From NCBI GenBank assembly GCA_945833775.1, contig CAMAGI010000002.1:1-64000 (forward strand): a DNA stretch of 64,000 nt, written 5' to 3'. The translations under genes and the position numbers were made by a program. This DNA is from an uncultured Lachnospiraceae bacterium. GTDB lineage: Bacteria; Bacillota; Clostridia; Lachnospirales; Lachnospiraceae. Shown piece by piece: positions 1 to 9,258 of the stretch; the first letter of the stretch is position 1; every line of letters starts with the position of its first letter. The notes beneath the pieces were generated by a model. That model was given only the letters and a program-made list of their open reading frames with translations. It ran no database searches and was not told where the DNA came from.

Positions 1-48
1 AACGGCGGAAACAACGGCGGAAACAACGGCGGAAACAACGGCGGCAGC
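1..48 (+). repeat. Short in-frame tandem repeat (12-nt unit AACGGCGGAAAC, encoding NGGN) at the window edge
   Basis: Direct reading: aacggcggaaac repeated about 3-4 times, then a degenerate ggcagcaataac; encodes an Asn/Gly-rich linker in frame with the surface protein. Confidence 0.85.
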
Positions 49-969
49 AATAACGGTGGCGGAACGGTTACCAATCCTACACTGTATACGCTGACGGTTC
101 GAAACGGAAGCGGTTCCGGCAGCTATGTGGAAGGTGCACAGGCGATCATTATCGCAAACGATCCGGCTTCCGGAATGGAATTTGCCAACTGGACGGTTGA
201 TTCCGGAAGTGTGACATTGCCCAGTACGGCGATCTCCGCTACGGTCGTGACAATGCCTGCCGGAAATGTGACGGTTACCGCCAATTATAAAAAGAAGAGC
301 ACGGGATCCTCAAGCAGTAATAATTCTGTCAGCGGAGGCAATGCTAACAGTGGCAACAATGTAAATACAGGGACTGTTTCCAAAGGCGGAACTACGGTAG
401 TGATCGATAAAAACGGTTTGTCCAATACCGGTGTTGTGTCTGCTACGGTGAACGGATCCTCCGATAATTTCACAATCAAGATTACCGAGAATACCAATGC
501 GACGGAAGCGATTGTAAAGGCTTTGATCGCAGAGTACGGAAGCGACTTAAGTAATATCAAGTACTTCCCGATGGACATTACTTTGTATGACTCCACCGGA
601 AAGACGAAGATTACGGACACAACCGGGCTGTCCATCAGCATCACACTGCCTCTGCCGGATTCCCTCGCAACCTATGCAGGTAATAACAAGGTTGCAGGTG
701 TTGTGAATGATAAGCTGGATAAGCTGACACCGCGGTTTACCACCATTTCCGGGGTACCCTGTGTAACCTTTACCGCAGAACATTTTTCACCCTATGTGAT
801 CTATGTGGATATTACGAATCTCTCCGCTTCGGGAGCTGCGGATACAACACCGAAGACAGGTGACGGAATCCATCCCAAGTGGTTTTTGTCGATCGGACTA
901 GCTTGTGTATCGGTTGTATTGTTTTTGAAAAAGGATAAGAAGAGACAGCCTGTTAAGGCGAGAGCCTGA
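1..969 (+). CDS. Cell-surface protein, 5'-truncated by the window edge; Gly/Asn-rich linker, bacterial-repeat-like domain, C-terminal TPKTGD sorting-like motif + TM + basic tail
   Basis: Reading frame is open from base 1 (NGGNNGGN...). C-terminus TPKTGDGIHPKWFLSIGLACVSVVLFLKKDKKRQ resembles an LPXTG-type sorting signal. Confidence 0.8.
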   Translation, partial: NGGNNGGNNGGNNGGSNNGGGTVTNPTLYTLTVRNGSGSGSYVEGAQAIIIANDPASGMEFANWTVDSGSVTLPSTAISATVVTMPAGNVTVTANYKKKSTGSSSSNNSVSGGNANSGNNVNTGTVSKGGTTVVIDKNGLSNTGVVSATVNGSSDNFTIKITENTNATEAIVKALIAEYGSDLSNIKYFPMDITLYDSTGKTKITDTTGLSISITLPLPDSLATYAGNNKVAGVVNDKLDKLTPRFTTISGVPCVTFTAEHFSPYVIYVDITNLSASGAADTTPKTGDGIHPKWFLSIGLACVSVVLFLKKDKKRQPVKARA

Positions 970-987
970 GGCTGTGTAAGGAGGCCT

Positions 988-3249
988 ATGAGAGGCAGAA
1001 TACGTGTTATCGGGGCATTGATTGTTGCAGTTGCCCTGGTCATTCTGTCGCTTCCTTCATCGGAAGCAGATGCTGCAGGCACTGCTTCCGATTTTAAAAT
1101 GGAAGGGACTACACTGGTTAAGTACCGAGGCACGGCAAACACCGTGTCTGTTCCCGATACCGTTGAGACAATCGGTGAGAGCGCTTTTGAAGGCAATACC
1201 AATGTAGAACTGATCGTACTTCCGGCTTCGGTGACCAAAATTGAATCCTATGCTTTCTGGGGGTGCGAGAAGCTGGAAACCGTCGTGCTGGGAAAAGGCT
1301 TAAGCGAGGTGGGAGACTTTGCCTTCGCACGTTGCAGCGGTCTGAAACAGATTTCCATTCCTTCCAATGTATCAAGGATCGGGTTGATGGCGTTTGCCGA
1401 CTGTATGCGGCTGGAGGATGTTTCGATTCCGCCGGAGACATCCGATATCCATGAGACTGCGTTCGACGGATGTATTCGTTTGGCCATCCATTATGAGCAG
1501 GGAACTGCGGCGGAGAAGTTTGCAGAGAAATTTTATGAGAGGCAGAAGAATATGCCGGAGTATGAGGATATCGGTTCGATACCCGGAGACTCGGAAACTT
1601 CCGATTCCACAGGAAAAGAAGATGTAGAAGAGCAGGACACAAAACCGGATTCCGATGACGAGAGTAACGATAAACAGCAACAGGAAGAAACAGTGACCGG
1701 GAATGAGATGGGAAACTCCAAGGTAGTAGGGAACCGCGCCGTTGTTTTTCTGGATAACAGCCGGGAAACCGTATATCAGGGACAAGATAACCATTCGAAC
1801 AATCCCGAAACATCGGAAGCTGTCACCACCCAAAATGTTGTGGAAACCGGGATGGATTCGTCGGATTCGGACAATCGAACGGATCGGTTTTCAATACAAA
1901 ATCCGTTGAACAAATTCACGGTTGTGGATGGCAAAATCATTGCGGATCAAGCTTATTATCAGGCTCCTCTAAATTACGGGTTTGAAGTGCCTGAGGGGAT
2001 TACGGAAATCGGTCAGTTTTCTTTTGCCAGAAGCAGTGTCAAAAATGTGAGTTTACCGGATGGTGTGGAGACGGTTTCCTACGGCGCATTTTACCATTGC
2101 GATGAGCTGGTGGATATTGCTCTTCCGGACAGCATAAGGAACGTCGAGCCAAATGCCTTTGTACATACCGGCCTGGTAGATGCATTTTTGAACGGACAGA
2201 ATGTTATCGGAGGAAAAGCATATGTGGAAGACGATGATTTCTTAATCAGTGGTTCCACGCTTATTGCATACCGCGGCCACGACAAGGAAGTGCATATTCC
2301 GGACTCCGTCAGGGTGATTGCCGCGCAGTCTCTTTGCGGGCATACAGAGATTGAGAATGTAGTGATTCCAGATTCGGTACTGGTGATCGGGGAAGGTGCT
2401 TTTGAGGATTGTGAGAATCTTACCACAGTGGTTATCGGTGATTGTGTGGAAGCGATTAAAGACAGAGCTTTTTATCACACGAAACTGGTCAGTGTATCCC
2501 TTCCGGCTTCCCTGGATGAAATTGGGTTGCTTGCATTTCCCTCCAATACCGAGCGGGTTTATAACGGGTCTAATCGTCCGACGGCAACCTGTGAGAATTC
2601 GGCGCGGCGCCTTTCCAATGATGCCTACCGTGATTGCGGAGCGGAAACTGACGAGCCGGGTGTTACGGTTGTGGAGCTTCCGGACACCTATGCCTCCCTG
2701 GAGGGAGCGTCAAGAGCCTATGTCCTTCGAATCAATACACCCCGGGAGTCGGAAAATATAGAGCGGGCATGGGAGAGATTGTACGGTCAAAATACACCGG
2801 ATAATATGAACTTCTATGAGCTGATCTTTTTTGACAACAGCGGTATTCCGCTGAACAAACTGGGAAATCAATATTTGACGGTGTACGTTCCAATTCCGGA
2901 GAACTTACAAAATCAGAGGATTGAGGCAGTCACACTGGATCGAAACGGTCAGTTGGAAGCTATTTTCTGTGATCGTGTATCGCTCGCGGGAACGCAGTAC
3001 ATTCGGTTTCGCGTCAATCAGATATCAGAGATAGGTTTGTACGGAACGGGGGAGCTTTCGAACAGCTCACAGATTCAATGTGAGGAGGTTTCTCTGGAAA
3101 GCCTGTCCGGAATTGCAAAAGGAAATACCGGTGAGAGAGTAGCTGAGTTTGAAATTTCAACCGTAGTACGAAGAAGCATCGGAATTATCCTTTTGGCGGT
3201 GGGGAGTGTGATGCTTGTCCTTCACAGACCCGTTAAACGCAGAAAGTAA
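988..3249 (+). CDS. BspA-like leucine-rich-repeat (LRR_5) surface protein with signal peptide and C-terminal TM anchor
   Basis: N-terminal hydrophobic signal; repeated IGESAFEGN..L..I.LP..V..I...AF motifs; acidic linker between LRR blocks; C-terminal TM IGIILLAVGSVMLVL + RPVKRRK. Confidence 0.85.
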   Translation: MRGRIRVIGALIVAVALVILSLPSSEADAAGTASDFKMEGTTLVKYRGTANTVSVPDTVETIGESAFEGNTNVELIVLPASVTKIESYAFWGCEKLETVVLGKGLSEVGDFAFARCSGLKQISIPSNVSRIGLMAFADCMRLEDVSIPPETSDIHETAFDGCIRLAIHYEQGTAAEKFAEKFYERQKNMPEYEDIGSIPGDSETSDSTGKEDVEEQDTKPDSDDESNDKQQQEETVTGNEMGNSKVVGNRAVVFLDNSRETVYQGQDNHSNNPETSEAVTTQNVVETGMDSSDSDNRTDRFSIQNPLNKFTVVDGKIIADQAYYQAPLNYGFEVPEGITEIGQFSFARSSVKNVSLPDGVETVSYGAFYHCDELVDIALPDSIRNVEPNAFVHTGLVDAFLNGQNVIGGKAYVEDDDFLISGSTLIAYRGHDKEVHIPDSVRVIAAQSLCGHTEIENVVIPDSVLVIGEGAFEDCENLTTVVIGDCVEAIKDRAFYHTKLVSVSLPASLDEIGLLAFPSNTERVYNGSNRPTATCENSARRLSNDAYRDCGAETDEPGVTVVELPDTYASLEGASRAYVLRINTPRESENIERAWERLYGQNTPDNMNFYELIFFDNSGIPLNKLGNQYLTVYVPIPENLQNQRIEAVTLDRNGQLEAIFCDRVSLAGTQYIRFRVNQISEIGLYGTGELSNSSQIQCEEVSLESLSGIAKGNTGERVAEFEISTVVRRSIGIILLAVGSVMLVLHRPVKRRK

Positions 3250-3317
3250 ACATCGGCCCGTCCGCTGCATATATTTCAGTAATTATCTTTCATAAGCGGC
3301 AGACTGTCGCAGAAAAT

Positions 3318-4244
3318 ATGCAACGTGTCAGGCGTCAGATTGAAGCAGAATTTGAGAACCCGGAATTATTAGGCAGTCTTTCGAAAGAGCGGGTTGTCGC
3401 AGCGGTATTGGATACCGGCATCGGACGACACCCGGACTTTGACGGAAGACTGTTTGCGTTCCGGGATTTTGTAAACGGAAAAGATGTAATCTATGATGAT
3501 AGCGGACATGGAACTCATGTGTGCGGAATCCTGGGAGGCGACGGACACATCTCAGGCGGAAGGTATCGCGGAATTGCTCCCGGCTGTGGCTTCGCGGTGG
3601 GAAAGGTACTTGACCGATACGGCGATGGCAGTGTGGAAAACATGCTGGAAGGGCTGCAATGGGTGTTGGATTTAAAACACAGGCTTCCCATCCGTGTACT
3701 GAATATCTCAGTTGGCATCGGTGAACTTCGGGAAAGTGCCAAGGAAGATGCAATGCGAAGCATGCTGGAGCAGATCTGGAATGCCGACATTTTTGTTGTT
3801 TGCGCAGCTGGCAACAAGGGTCCTTCCGATGGGTCACTTTCCTCCATTTCCGGAGGAAAGATACTGTCTGTGGGCTGTCACGACGGTCCGTATTTTCAAA
3901 ATGTGGCAAACCGGTGCGAGACTTATTCCGGAAGAGGAGTGAAGGGAAGCAACTATCGCAAACCGGATATTGTGGCTCCCGGAACCAATATCGCCTCCTG
4001 CAATGCATTCTGGAGAATGGGGTACGGCAGAGCGCTCAATGCCTACGTAACAAAAAGCGGAACCAGCATGGCCGCACCGATTGTGGCAGGAACGGCAGTA
4101 CTGGCCTTTCAGGCAAAGCCACAATTATCCAATGAGGAATTGCGTTTCCTGCTTACAACAACAGCGACAGATTTGGGAGAGGATTGGAATAAACAGGGCT
4201 GGGGTATGGTAAATGCGAAAAAACTATTGACACGCCTCGTATGA
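3318..4244 (+). CDS. S8-family subtilisin-like serine protease, no obvious signal peptide
   Basis: Catalytic motifs D (AVLDTGIGRHPDF), H (GHGTHVCGILGG), oxyanion N (VCAAGNKG), S (SGTSMAAPIVAGTA). Confidence 0.9.
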   Translation: MQRVRRQIEAEFENPELLGSLSKERVVAAVLDTGIGRHPDFDGRLFAFRDFVNGKDVIYDDSGHGTHVCGILGGDGHISGGRYRGIAPGCGFAVGKVLDRYGDGSVENMLEGLQWVLDLKHRLPIRVLNISVGIGELRESAKEDAMRSMLEQIWNADIFVVCAAGNKGPSDGSLSSISGGKILSVGCHDGPYFQNVANRCETYSGRGVKGSNYRKPDIVAPGTNIASCNAFWRMGYGRALNAYVTKSGTSMAAPIVAGTAVLAFQAKPQLSNEELRFLLTTTATDLGEDWNKQGWGMVNAKKLLTRLV

Positions 4245-4255
4245 TTGTATACAAT
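4227..4255 (+). promoter_or_regulatory. Sigma-A-type promoter: -35 TTGACA (4227-4232), 17-nt spacer, -10 TACAAT (4250-4255)
   Basis: Consensus -35 and 5/6 -10 with ideal spacing, immediately upstream of the citrate-synthase-like/gntR/icd module. Confidence 0.7.
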
Positions 4256-4264
4256 TATACGAGG
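4235..4264. promoter_or_regulatory. 30-bp palindrome (one mismatched pair), CCTCGTATGATTGTATACAATTATACGAGG; candidate operator for the downstream GntR/FCD regulator
   Basis: Direct inverted symmetry; core ATTGTATACAAT resembles FadR/FCD-subfamily GntR operators; lies over the promoter spacer and -10. Confidence 0.65.
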
Positions 4265-4319
4265 TGAATTTTATTGCTATGAAAATACAATCAGAATGTG
4301 CGGAAGGAAGGCAGCGTTA

Positions 4320-5768
4320 ATGATGCGTGAGAATGAAACGTTCCAGAATCGTCCGGTAACGATGAATCAAAAGAATAATCTGCTTCAGATCGAGGAGCAC
4401 ATGTATATTTTGGATGACGTTGCAAAGCCAAATGTGTTCCGGAATATGTTCCCTTACTCCGAGATTCCCAAGATCCCGTTCAATGATCGAATTGTTCCAC
4501 ATAACATGCCAAAAGAAATCTGGATAACGGATACTACTTTCCGTGACGGACAACAGTCCAGAGCTCCCTACACGACGGAACAGATTGTCACGATTTTTGA
4601 CTATCTTCACAAATTGGGCGGCCCCAACGGCATGATCCGTGCAAGTGAATTCTTTCTGTACAGCAAGAAGGATCGGGATGCGGTCTACAAATGTATGGAG
4701 AGGGGATATCAGTACCCGGAGGTTACCAGCTGGATTCGTGCAAGCAAGGAAGATTTCAAGCTTGTCAAAGAAATCGGAATGAAGGAAACCGGTATTCTGG
4801 TAAGCTGCTCGGACTATCATATTTTCCTGAAATTGAAAATGACCAGACGTCAGGCAATGGATCATTACCTCAGTGTCATCCGGGATTGTCTGGAAGAGGG
4901 AATCAGTCCAAGGTGCCATCTGGAGGATATCACCAGAGCAGATATTTACGGATATGTGGTGCCGTTTTGTCTGGAACTGATGCGTCTGATGGAGGAATAC
5001 AAGATTCCGATTAAAATTCGTGCCTGTGATACCATGGGATATGGAGTCAATTTCCCAGGTGCGGTTATTCCGAGAAGCGTTCAGGGAATCATTTATGCGA
5101 TCCACACTCATGCGGGAGTGCCCCACGAGCTGATTGAGTGGCATGGACATAATGATTTCTACAAGGCAGTAGCCAACTCGACAACTGCCTGGCTGTACGG
5201 CTGTTCGGGAATCAATACTTCACTTTTCGGAATCGGAGAGCGTACCGGTAATACGCCTCTTGAAGCGATGGTCTTTGAGTATGCACAGTTAAAAGGCGAC
5301 TTAAACGGAATGGATACCACCGTGATCACGGAGCTCGCGGAATACTATGAGCGCGAGATCGGCTACGAAATTCCGCCCCGTACTCCTTTTGTGGGAAAGA
5401 ATTTTAATGTCACGAGAGCGGGTATTCATGCGGACGGTCTCTTGAAAAACGAGGAGATCTACAATATTTTTGACACCGAGAAATTCTTAAACCGGCCGGT
5501 TCTGTGTGCAATCTCCAATACATCCGGTCTTGCAGGAATCGCGCATTGGATCAATACTTATTACAAATTGCGTGACGGAAGACAGGTGGACAAGACCTCC
5601 GAGCTTGTTCAGGAGATTAAGAAGTGGGTGGATGAGGAATATGCCGGCGGACGAGTGACGGTACTTACGGATGAAGAGATTGTTGCATGCTTAAACCGCG
5701 TGTGCCTGGAAAAGGGGATTTCCCTCGAAACCAGTACAGCTGAAAGTCAGCAGGGAAGAGAAGGATAA
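4320..5768 (+). CDS. HMGL-like acyltransferase (isopropylmalate/homocitrate synthase superfamily), candidate Re-citrate synthase
   Basis: TTFRDGQQSRAPYT motif, HGHNDFYKAVAN, GERTGNTPLE; genomic linkage with NADP-isocitrate dehydrogenase. The ORF track starts at TTG 4245, but ATG 4320/4323 is more likely. Confidence 0.75.
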   Translation: MMRENETFQNRPVTMNQKNNLLQIEEHMYILDDVAKPNVFRNMFPYSEIPKIPFNDRIVPHNMPKEIWITDTTFRDGQQSRAPYTTEQIVTIFDYLHKLGGPNGMIRASEFFLYSKKDRDAVYKCMERGYQYPEVTSWIRASKEDFKLVKEIGMKETGILVSCSDYHIFLKLKMTRRQAMDHYLSVIRDCLEEGISPRCHLEDITRADIYGYVVPFCLELMRLMEEYKIPIKIRACDTMGYGVNFPGAVIPRSVQGIIYAIHTHAGVPHELIEWHGHNDFYKAVANSTTAWLYGCSGINTSLFGIGERTGNTPLEAMVFEYAQLKGDLNGMDTTVITELAEYYEREIGYEIPPRTPFVGKNFNVTRAGIHADGLLKNEEIYNIFDTEKFLNRPVLCAISNTSGLAGIAHWINTYYKLRDGRQVDKTSELVQEIKKWVDEEYAGGRVTVLTDEEIVACLNRVCLEKGISLETSTAESQQGREG

Positions 5769-5772
5769 GAAA

Positions 5773-6471
5773 TTGAGTACAGATTACGATGTAAAAAAAG
5801 AAGTGACGGATAAGTACTCTCTGCGGGGACGTGTTTTTCACAGATTGCGGGAAGATATTCTCAGCGGCAAATATGAAGAAAACGAAGAACTGCGGGAAGT
5901 TGCCATCGGCGAGGAGATGGGCGTCAGCCGAACGCCTGTCAGAGAAGCCCTGCGTCAGTTGGAGCTGGAGGGATTGATTCAGATCATTCCCAACAAGGGT
6001 GCGTATGTCACCGGAATCACCGAAAAGGATGTCAAGGACATTTACATGATCCGTTCCCTTTTGGAAGGATTATGTGCCCGCTGGGCTACGGAGAACATCT
6101 CCAAGGAGCAAATGGAAGAGATGGAGGAGAATGTTTATCTTGCCAAATTTCATGCCGAAAAGGGACATTGGGAACAGCTGGCAGAGCTGGACAATCGCTT
6201 TCACGATATTATGTATGAAGCCTGCAACAGCAAAATGCTGGAGCATCAGTTGAAGGACTTTCACCAGTATGTCCTACGGGTGCGTAAGAAGACGCTGTCC
6301 AGTGCCGTGCGCGGGAAAAAATCCAATGAAGAGCACGAGATGATCATGGAAGCGATCAAAGCGGGAAATGCAGAGCTGGCGGAGCAGTTGGCGCATCAGC
6401 ATATGATCAATGCGTATGACAATATGGTGAGCAATGGCTTAAAAGAAATATTCCGGCGTGTTGAAAACTAG
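5773..6471 (+). CDS. GntR-family transcriptional regulator, FCD subfamily
   Basis: N-terminal wHTH (VFHRLREDILSGKY...GVSRTPVREALRQLELEGLI) and C-terminal FCD-type helical domain (FHDIMYEACNS...HEMIMEAIKAGNAELAEQLAHQHM). Confidence 0.92.
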   Translation: MSTDYDVKKEVTDKYSLRGRVFHRLREDILSGKYEENEELREVAIGEEMGVSRTPVREALRQLELEGLIQIIPNKGAYVTGITEKDVKDIYMIRSLLEGLCARWATENISKEQMEEMEENVYLAKFHAEKGHWEQLAELDNRFHDIMYEACNSKMLEHQLKDFHQYVLRVRKKTLSSAVRGKKSNEEHEMIMEAIKAGNAELAEQLAHQHMINAYDNMVSNGLKEIFRRVEN

Positions 6472-6510
6472 ATGCTGTCCGCATCGACAATATGGAAAGG
6501 ATGAGAAAAA

Positions 6511-7719
6511 ATGAGCAAGATTCAGATGAAGACCCCGTTGGTAGAGATGGACGGAGATGAGATGACCCGAATCCTCTGGCAGATGATAAAGGACGAGCTT
6601 TTGCTCCCTTATATTGATTTGAAGACAGAGTATTATGACCTTGGTCTGGAGAATCGCAATGCAACCGATGATCAGGTTACCGTGGATAGTGCAAATGCAA
6701 CGTTAAAATACGGTGTAGCGGTAAAGTGCGCGACGATTACTCCCAACGCAGCCCGAATGACGGAGTATCAGTTGAAGGAGATGTGGAAGAGTCCGAACGG
6801 AACGATCCGTGCAATACTGGATGGCACGGTATTTCGTGCGCCGATTCTGGTAAAGGGAATTGTACCTTACGTGAAGAATTGGACCAAGCCGATCACAATT
6901 GCGCGTCATGCATATGGTGACGTATACAAGAATACCGAGATTAAGATTCCCGGAGCGGGGAAAGCGGAACTTGTCTACACAGCTGAGGATGGAACCGAGG
7001 TGCGTGAACTGATCCACAATTTCACCGGTGCAGGGATTATACAGGGTATTCACAATACGGAGAAGTCAATTTCCAGCTTTGCAAGAGCCTGCTTTTCTTA
7101 TGCAGTGGATACAAAACAGGATCTCTGGTTTGCAACAAAGGATACCATATCAAAGAAGTATGACCATACCTTCAAGGATATTTTCCAGGAGATCTATGAC
7201 ACGGAATATAAGTCAAAGTTCGAAGAACTGGGCATCGAGTATTTCTATACGCTGATCGATGATGCCGTGGCAAGAGTCATTCGTTCCGAGGGAGGATTTA
7301 TCTGGGCGTGCAAGAACTATGACGGCGATGTAATGTCCGACATGGTCGCAACCGCTTACGGGGATCTATCCATGATGACCTCCGTACTGGTAAGCCCCAG
7401 CGGAGTGTACGAGTATGAAGCAGCACACGGAACCGTGCAGCGTCATTATTACAAACATCTGAAAGGGGAGGAGACTTCCACCAATTCCATCGCAACCATC
7501 TTTGCATGGAGCGGAGCACTCAGAAAGCGTGGCGAACTGGATCAGATACCGGAGCTTAGCGCATTTGCCGATAAACTGGAGCAGGCCTGCATCAAGACAG
7601 TGGAGGACGGAAAGATGACCAAGAGTTTAAGTCTGATTTCCACCTGTCCCAATCCCGTGATTTTGAACAGCCTGGACTTCATTAAGGCCATCCGGGAAAC
7701 GCTGGATACGTTGTTATAA
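6511..7719 (+). CDS. icd: NADP-dependent isocitrate dehydrogenase (about 402-aa eukaryote-like subfamily)
   Basis: [61 protein letters not shown] motifs. Confidence 0.93.
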   Translation: MSKIQMKTPLVEMDGDEMTRILWQMIKDELLLPYIDLKTEYYDLGLENRNATDDQVTVDSANATLKYGVAVKCATITPNAARMTEYQLKEMWKSPNGTIRAILDGTVFRAPILVKGIVPYVKNWTKPITIARHAYGDVYKNTEIKIPGAGKAELVYTAEDGTEVRELIHNFTGAGIIQGIHNTEKSISSFARACFSYAVDTKQDLWFATKDTISKKYDHTFKDIFQEIYDTEYKSKFEELGIEYFYTLIDDAVARVIRSEGGFIWACKNYDGDVMSDMVATAYGDLSMMTSVLVSPSGVYEYEAAHGTVQRHYYKHLKGEETSTNSIATIFAWSGALRKRGELDQIPELSAFADKLEQACIKTVEDGKMTKSLSLISTCPNPVILNSLDFIKAIRETLDTLL

Positions 7720-7742
7720 AGATTTTAAGGTTCAATATGTGG

Positions 7743-7782
7743 GGGATTTGCATGGAAGTATTCGATGCAAATCCCTTTTTTT
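7743..7782 (+). terminator. Rho-independent terminator after icd
   Basis: 11-bp perfect stem GGGATTTGCAT / ATGCAAATCCC, 11-nt loop, followed by 7 T. Confidence 0.93.
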
Positions 7783-7916
7783 CATGCATCGTGTACTTTG
7801 GAAATATTTCTTTGACAAAGGACTTTCCCTTTGACTGATAATGTGATAGAATAAATTTTATCGTTTTCGGAAAGAGATAGCGATACAAAACCGGAGTCCT
7901 GAGAGGAGAAAAAGAG

Positions 7917-9248
7917 ATGAGTGCAGTGGTTTTGAAAAAGAAACTGACATCATTTCAGATCATTATTCTTGGCTTTTTAGGCGTTATTCTGGTGGGAACT
8001 TTGCTTTTAATGCTGCCGATTTCCAGCCGTAGCGGACAGATGACAACTTTTTGGGATGCATTGTTTACTTCCACTTCGGCGGTTTGCGTAACGGGGCTGG
8101 TGGTTTATGATACGGCAAGCTATTGGTCTCTCTTTGGGCAGTTGATTCTTCTTCTGCTGATCCAAATTGGGGGAATGGGTGTTGTCACGGTAGCTGCATC
8201 CATTGCCATGATATCCGGAAGAAAAATATCCCTGATGCAGCGAAGTACCATGCAGGAGGCAATTTCCGCACCGAAGGTTGGGGGAATCGTTCGACTGACC
8301 GGATTTGTAGTGAGGATTACGTTTGTCATAGAACTGATCGGAGCCCTTGTCATGGCTCCGGTGTTTTGCAGAGATTATGGGATGAAGGGATTTTGGATGG
8401 CCCTGTTCCACTCCGTTTCGGCATTTTGCAATGCAGGATTTGATTTAATGGGGGGAAGGGCGCCGTTTTCTTCCCTGACAGGTTATGTGACGCAGCCGGT
8501 TATCAATTTCACAATCATGCTCTTAATCATTGTGGGCGGAATCGGATTCCTGACCTGGGATGATATTCGTACGAACCGGCTGCATCTCCATAAATACAGA
8601 CTTCAGAGTAAGGTGATTCTCACCACGACGTTTTTTCTTCTGGTGGTGCCGGCTGTTTACTTTTATTTCTTTGAATTTCAGGAACTGAGCCCGGGTGAAC
8701 GAATTTTTCCCGTTCTCTTTCAGACGGTGACAGCGAGAACAGCAGGCTTTAACACGGCGGATCTGACGGATTTAAGTGAGGCGGGGCAGTACATCATGAT
8801 TTCGCTTATGCTTGTCGGTGGAAGCCCCGGTTCAACTGCCGGAGGAATCAAGACAACCACAATTGCGGTTTTATTTACGGCGGCATTATCCACCTTTCAG
8901 CGCAAGGAGAATGCTACTTTCTTCGGTCGAAGAATTGACGATGTTGTGGTCAAAAATGCGGCAACTATTTTCCTGATGTATATTTCTTTATGCTTTTCTG
9001 CCGCTTTATTCATCAGTATCACGGAGGGCTTGCCGATGCTTACTTGTCTGTTTGAAACCGTTTCGGCAGTGGCAACGGTGGGCCTTTCTCTGGGAATTAC
9101 CGGAAGCCTTGGCCTGTTTTCCAGAATTGTTTTGATCCTGTTGATGTTTTTTGGGCGGGTAGGTGGACTGACATTGATTTTTGCAGCGTTGTCACAAATG
9201 AGAAAAAATGTGTCAAAGTTGCCTCGTGAAAATATAACAGTAGGGTAA
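7917..9248 (+). CDS. ktrB: TrkH/KtrB-family potassium uptake membrane subunit
   Basis: Repeated P-loop-like TSTSAVCVTGL, SAFCNAGFDL, TARTAGFNTADL, SAVATVGLSLG; multiple TM segments; partner of a downstream KtrA-like protein. Confidence 0.9.
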   Translation: MSAVVLKKKLTSFQIIILGFLGVILVGTLLLMLPISSRSGQMTTFWDALFTSTSAVCVTGLVVYDTASYWSLFGQLILLLLIQIGGMGVVTVAASIAMISGRKISLMQRSTMQEAISAPKVGGIVRLTGFVVRITFVIELIGALVMAPVFCRDYGMKGFWMALFHSVSAFCNAGFDLMGGRAPFSSLTGYVTQPVINFTIMLLIIVGGIGFLTWDDIRTNRLHLHKYRLQSKVILTTTFFLLVVPAVYFYFFEFQELSPGERIFPVLFQTVTARTAGFNTADLTDLSEAGQYIMISLMLVGGSPGSTAGGIKTTTIAVLFTAALSTFQRKENATFFGRRIDDVVVKNAATIFLMYISLCFSAALFISITEGLPMLTCLFETVSAVATVGLSLGITGSLGLFSRIVLILLMFFGRVGGLTLIFAALSQMRKNVSKLPRENITVG

Positions 9249-9258
9249 AGGAGACATT

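Noticed and set aside
1118-1813. Long minus-strand ORFs opposite known genes (e.g. 1118-1813, 3328-4008, 9514-10383, 24860-25783, 45116-45934)
   Set aside because: Antisense to well-supported coding genes, low-complexity or Arg/Ser/Pro-rich translations, no motif or RBS; typical shadow ORFs.
4235-4264. The palindrome as a simple intrinsic terminator of the protease gene
   Set aside because: It has essentially no loop, no proper T-tract, and a consensus promoter overlaps it exactly; operator is the better explanation, although dual use cannot be excluded.
7783-7916. Possible ydaO-type (c-di-AMP) riboswitch upstream of ktrB
   Set aside because: Only about 130 nt is available after the icd terminator and I see no recognisable ydaO core; a TTGACA (7812-7817) is present but the -10 spacing is ambiguous.
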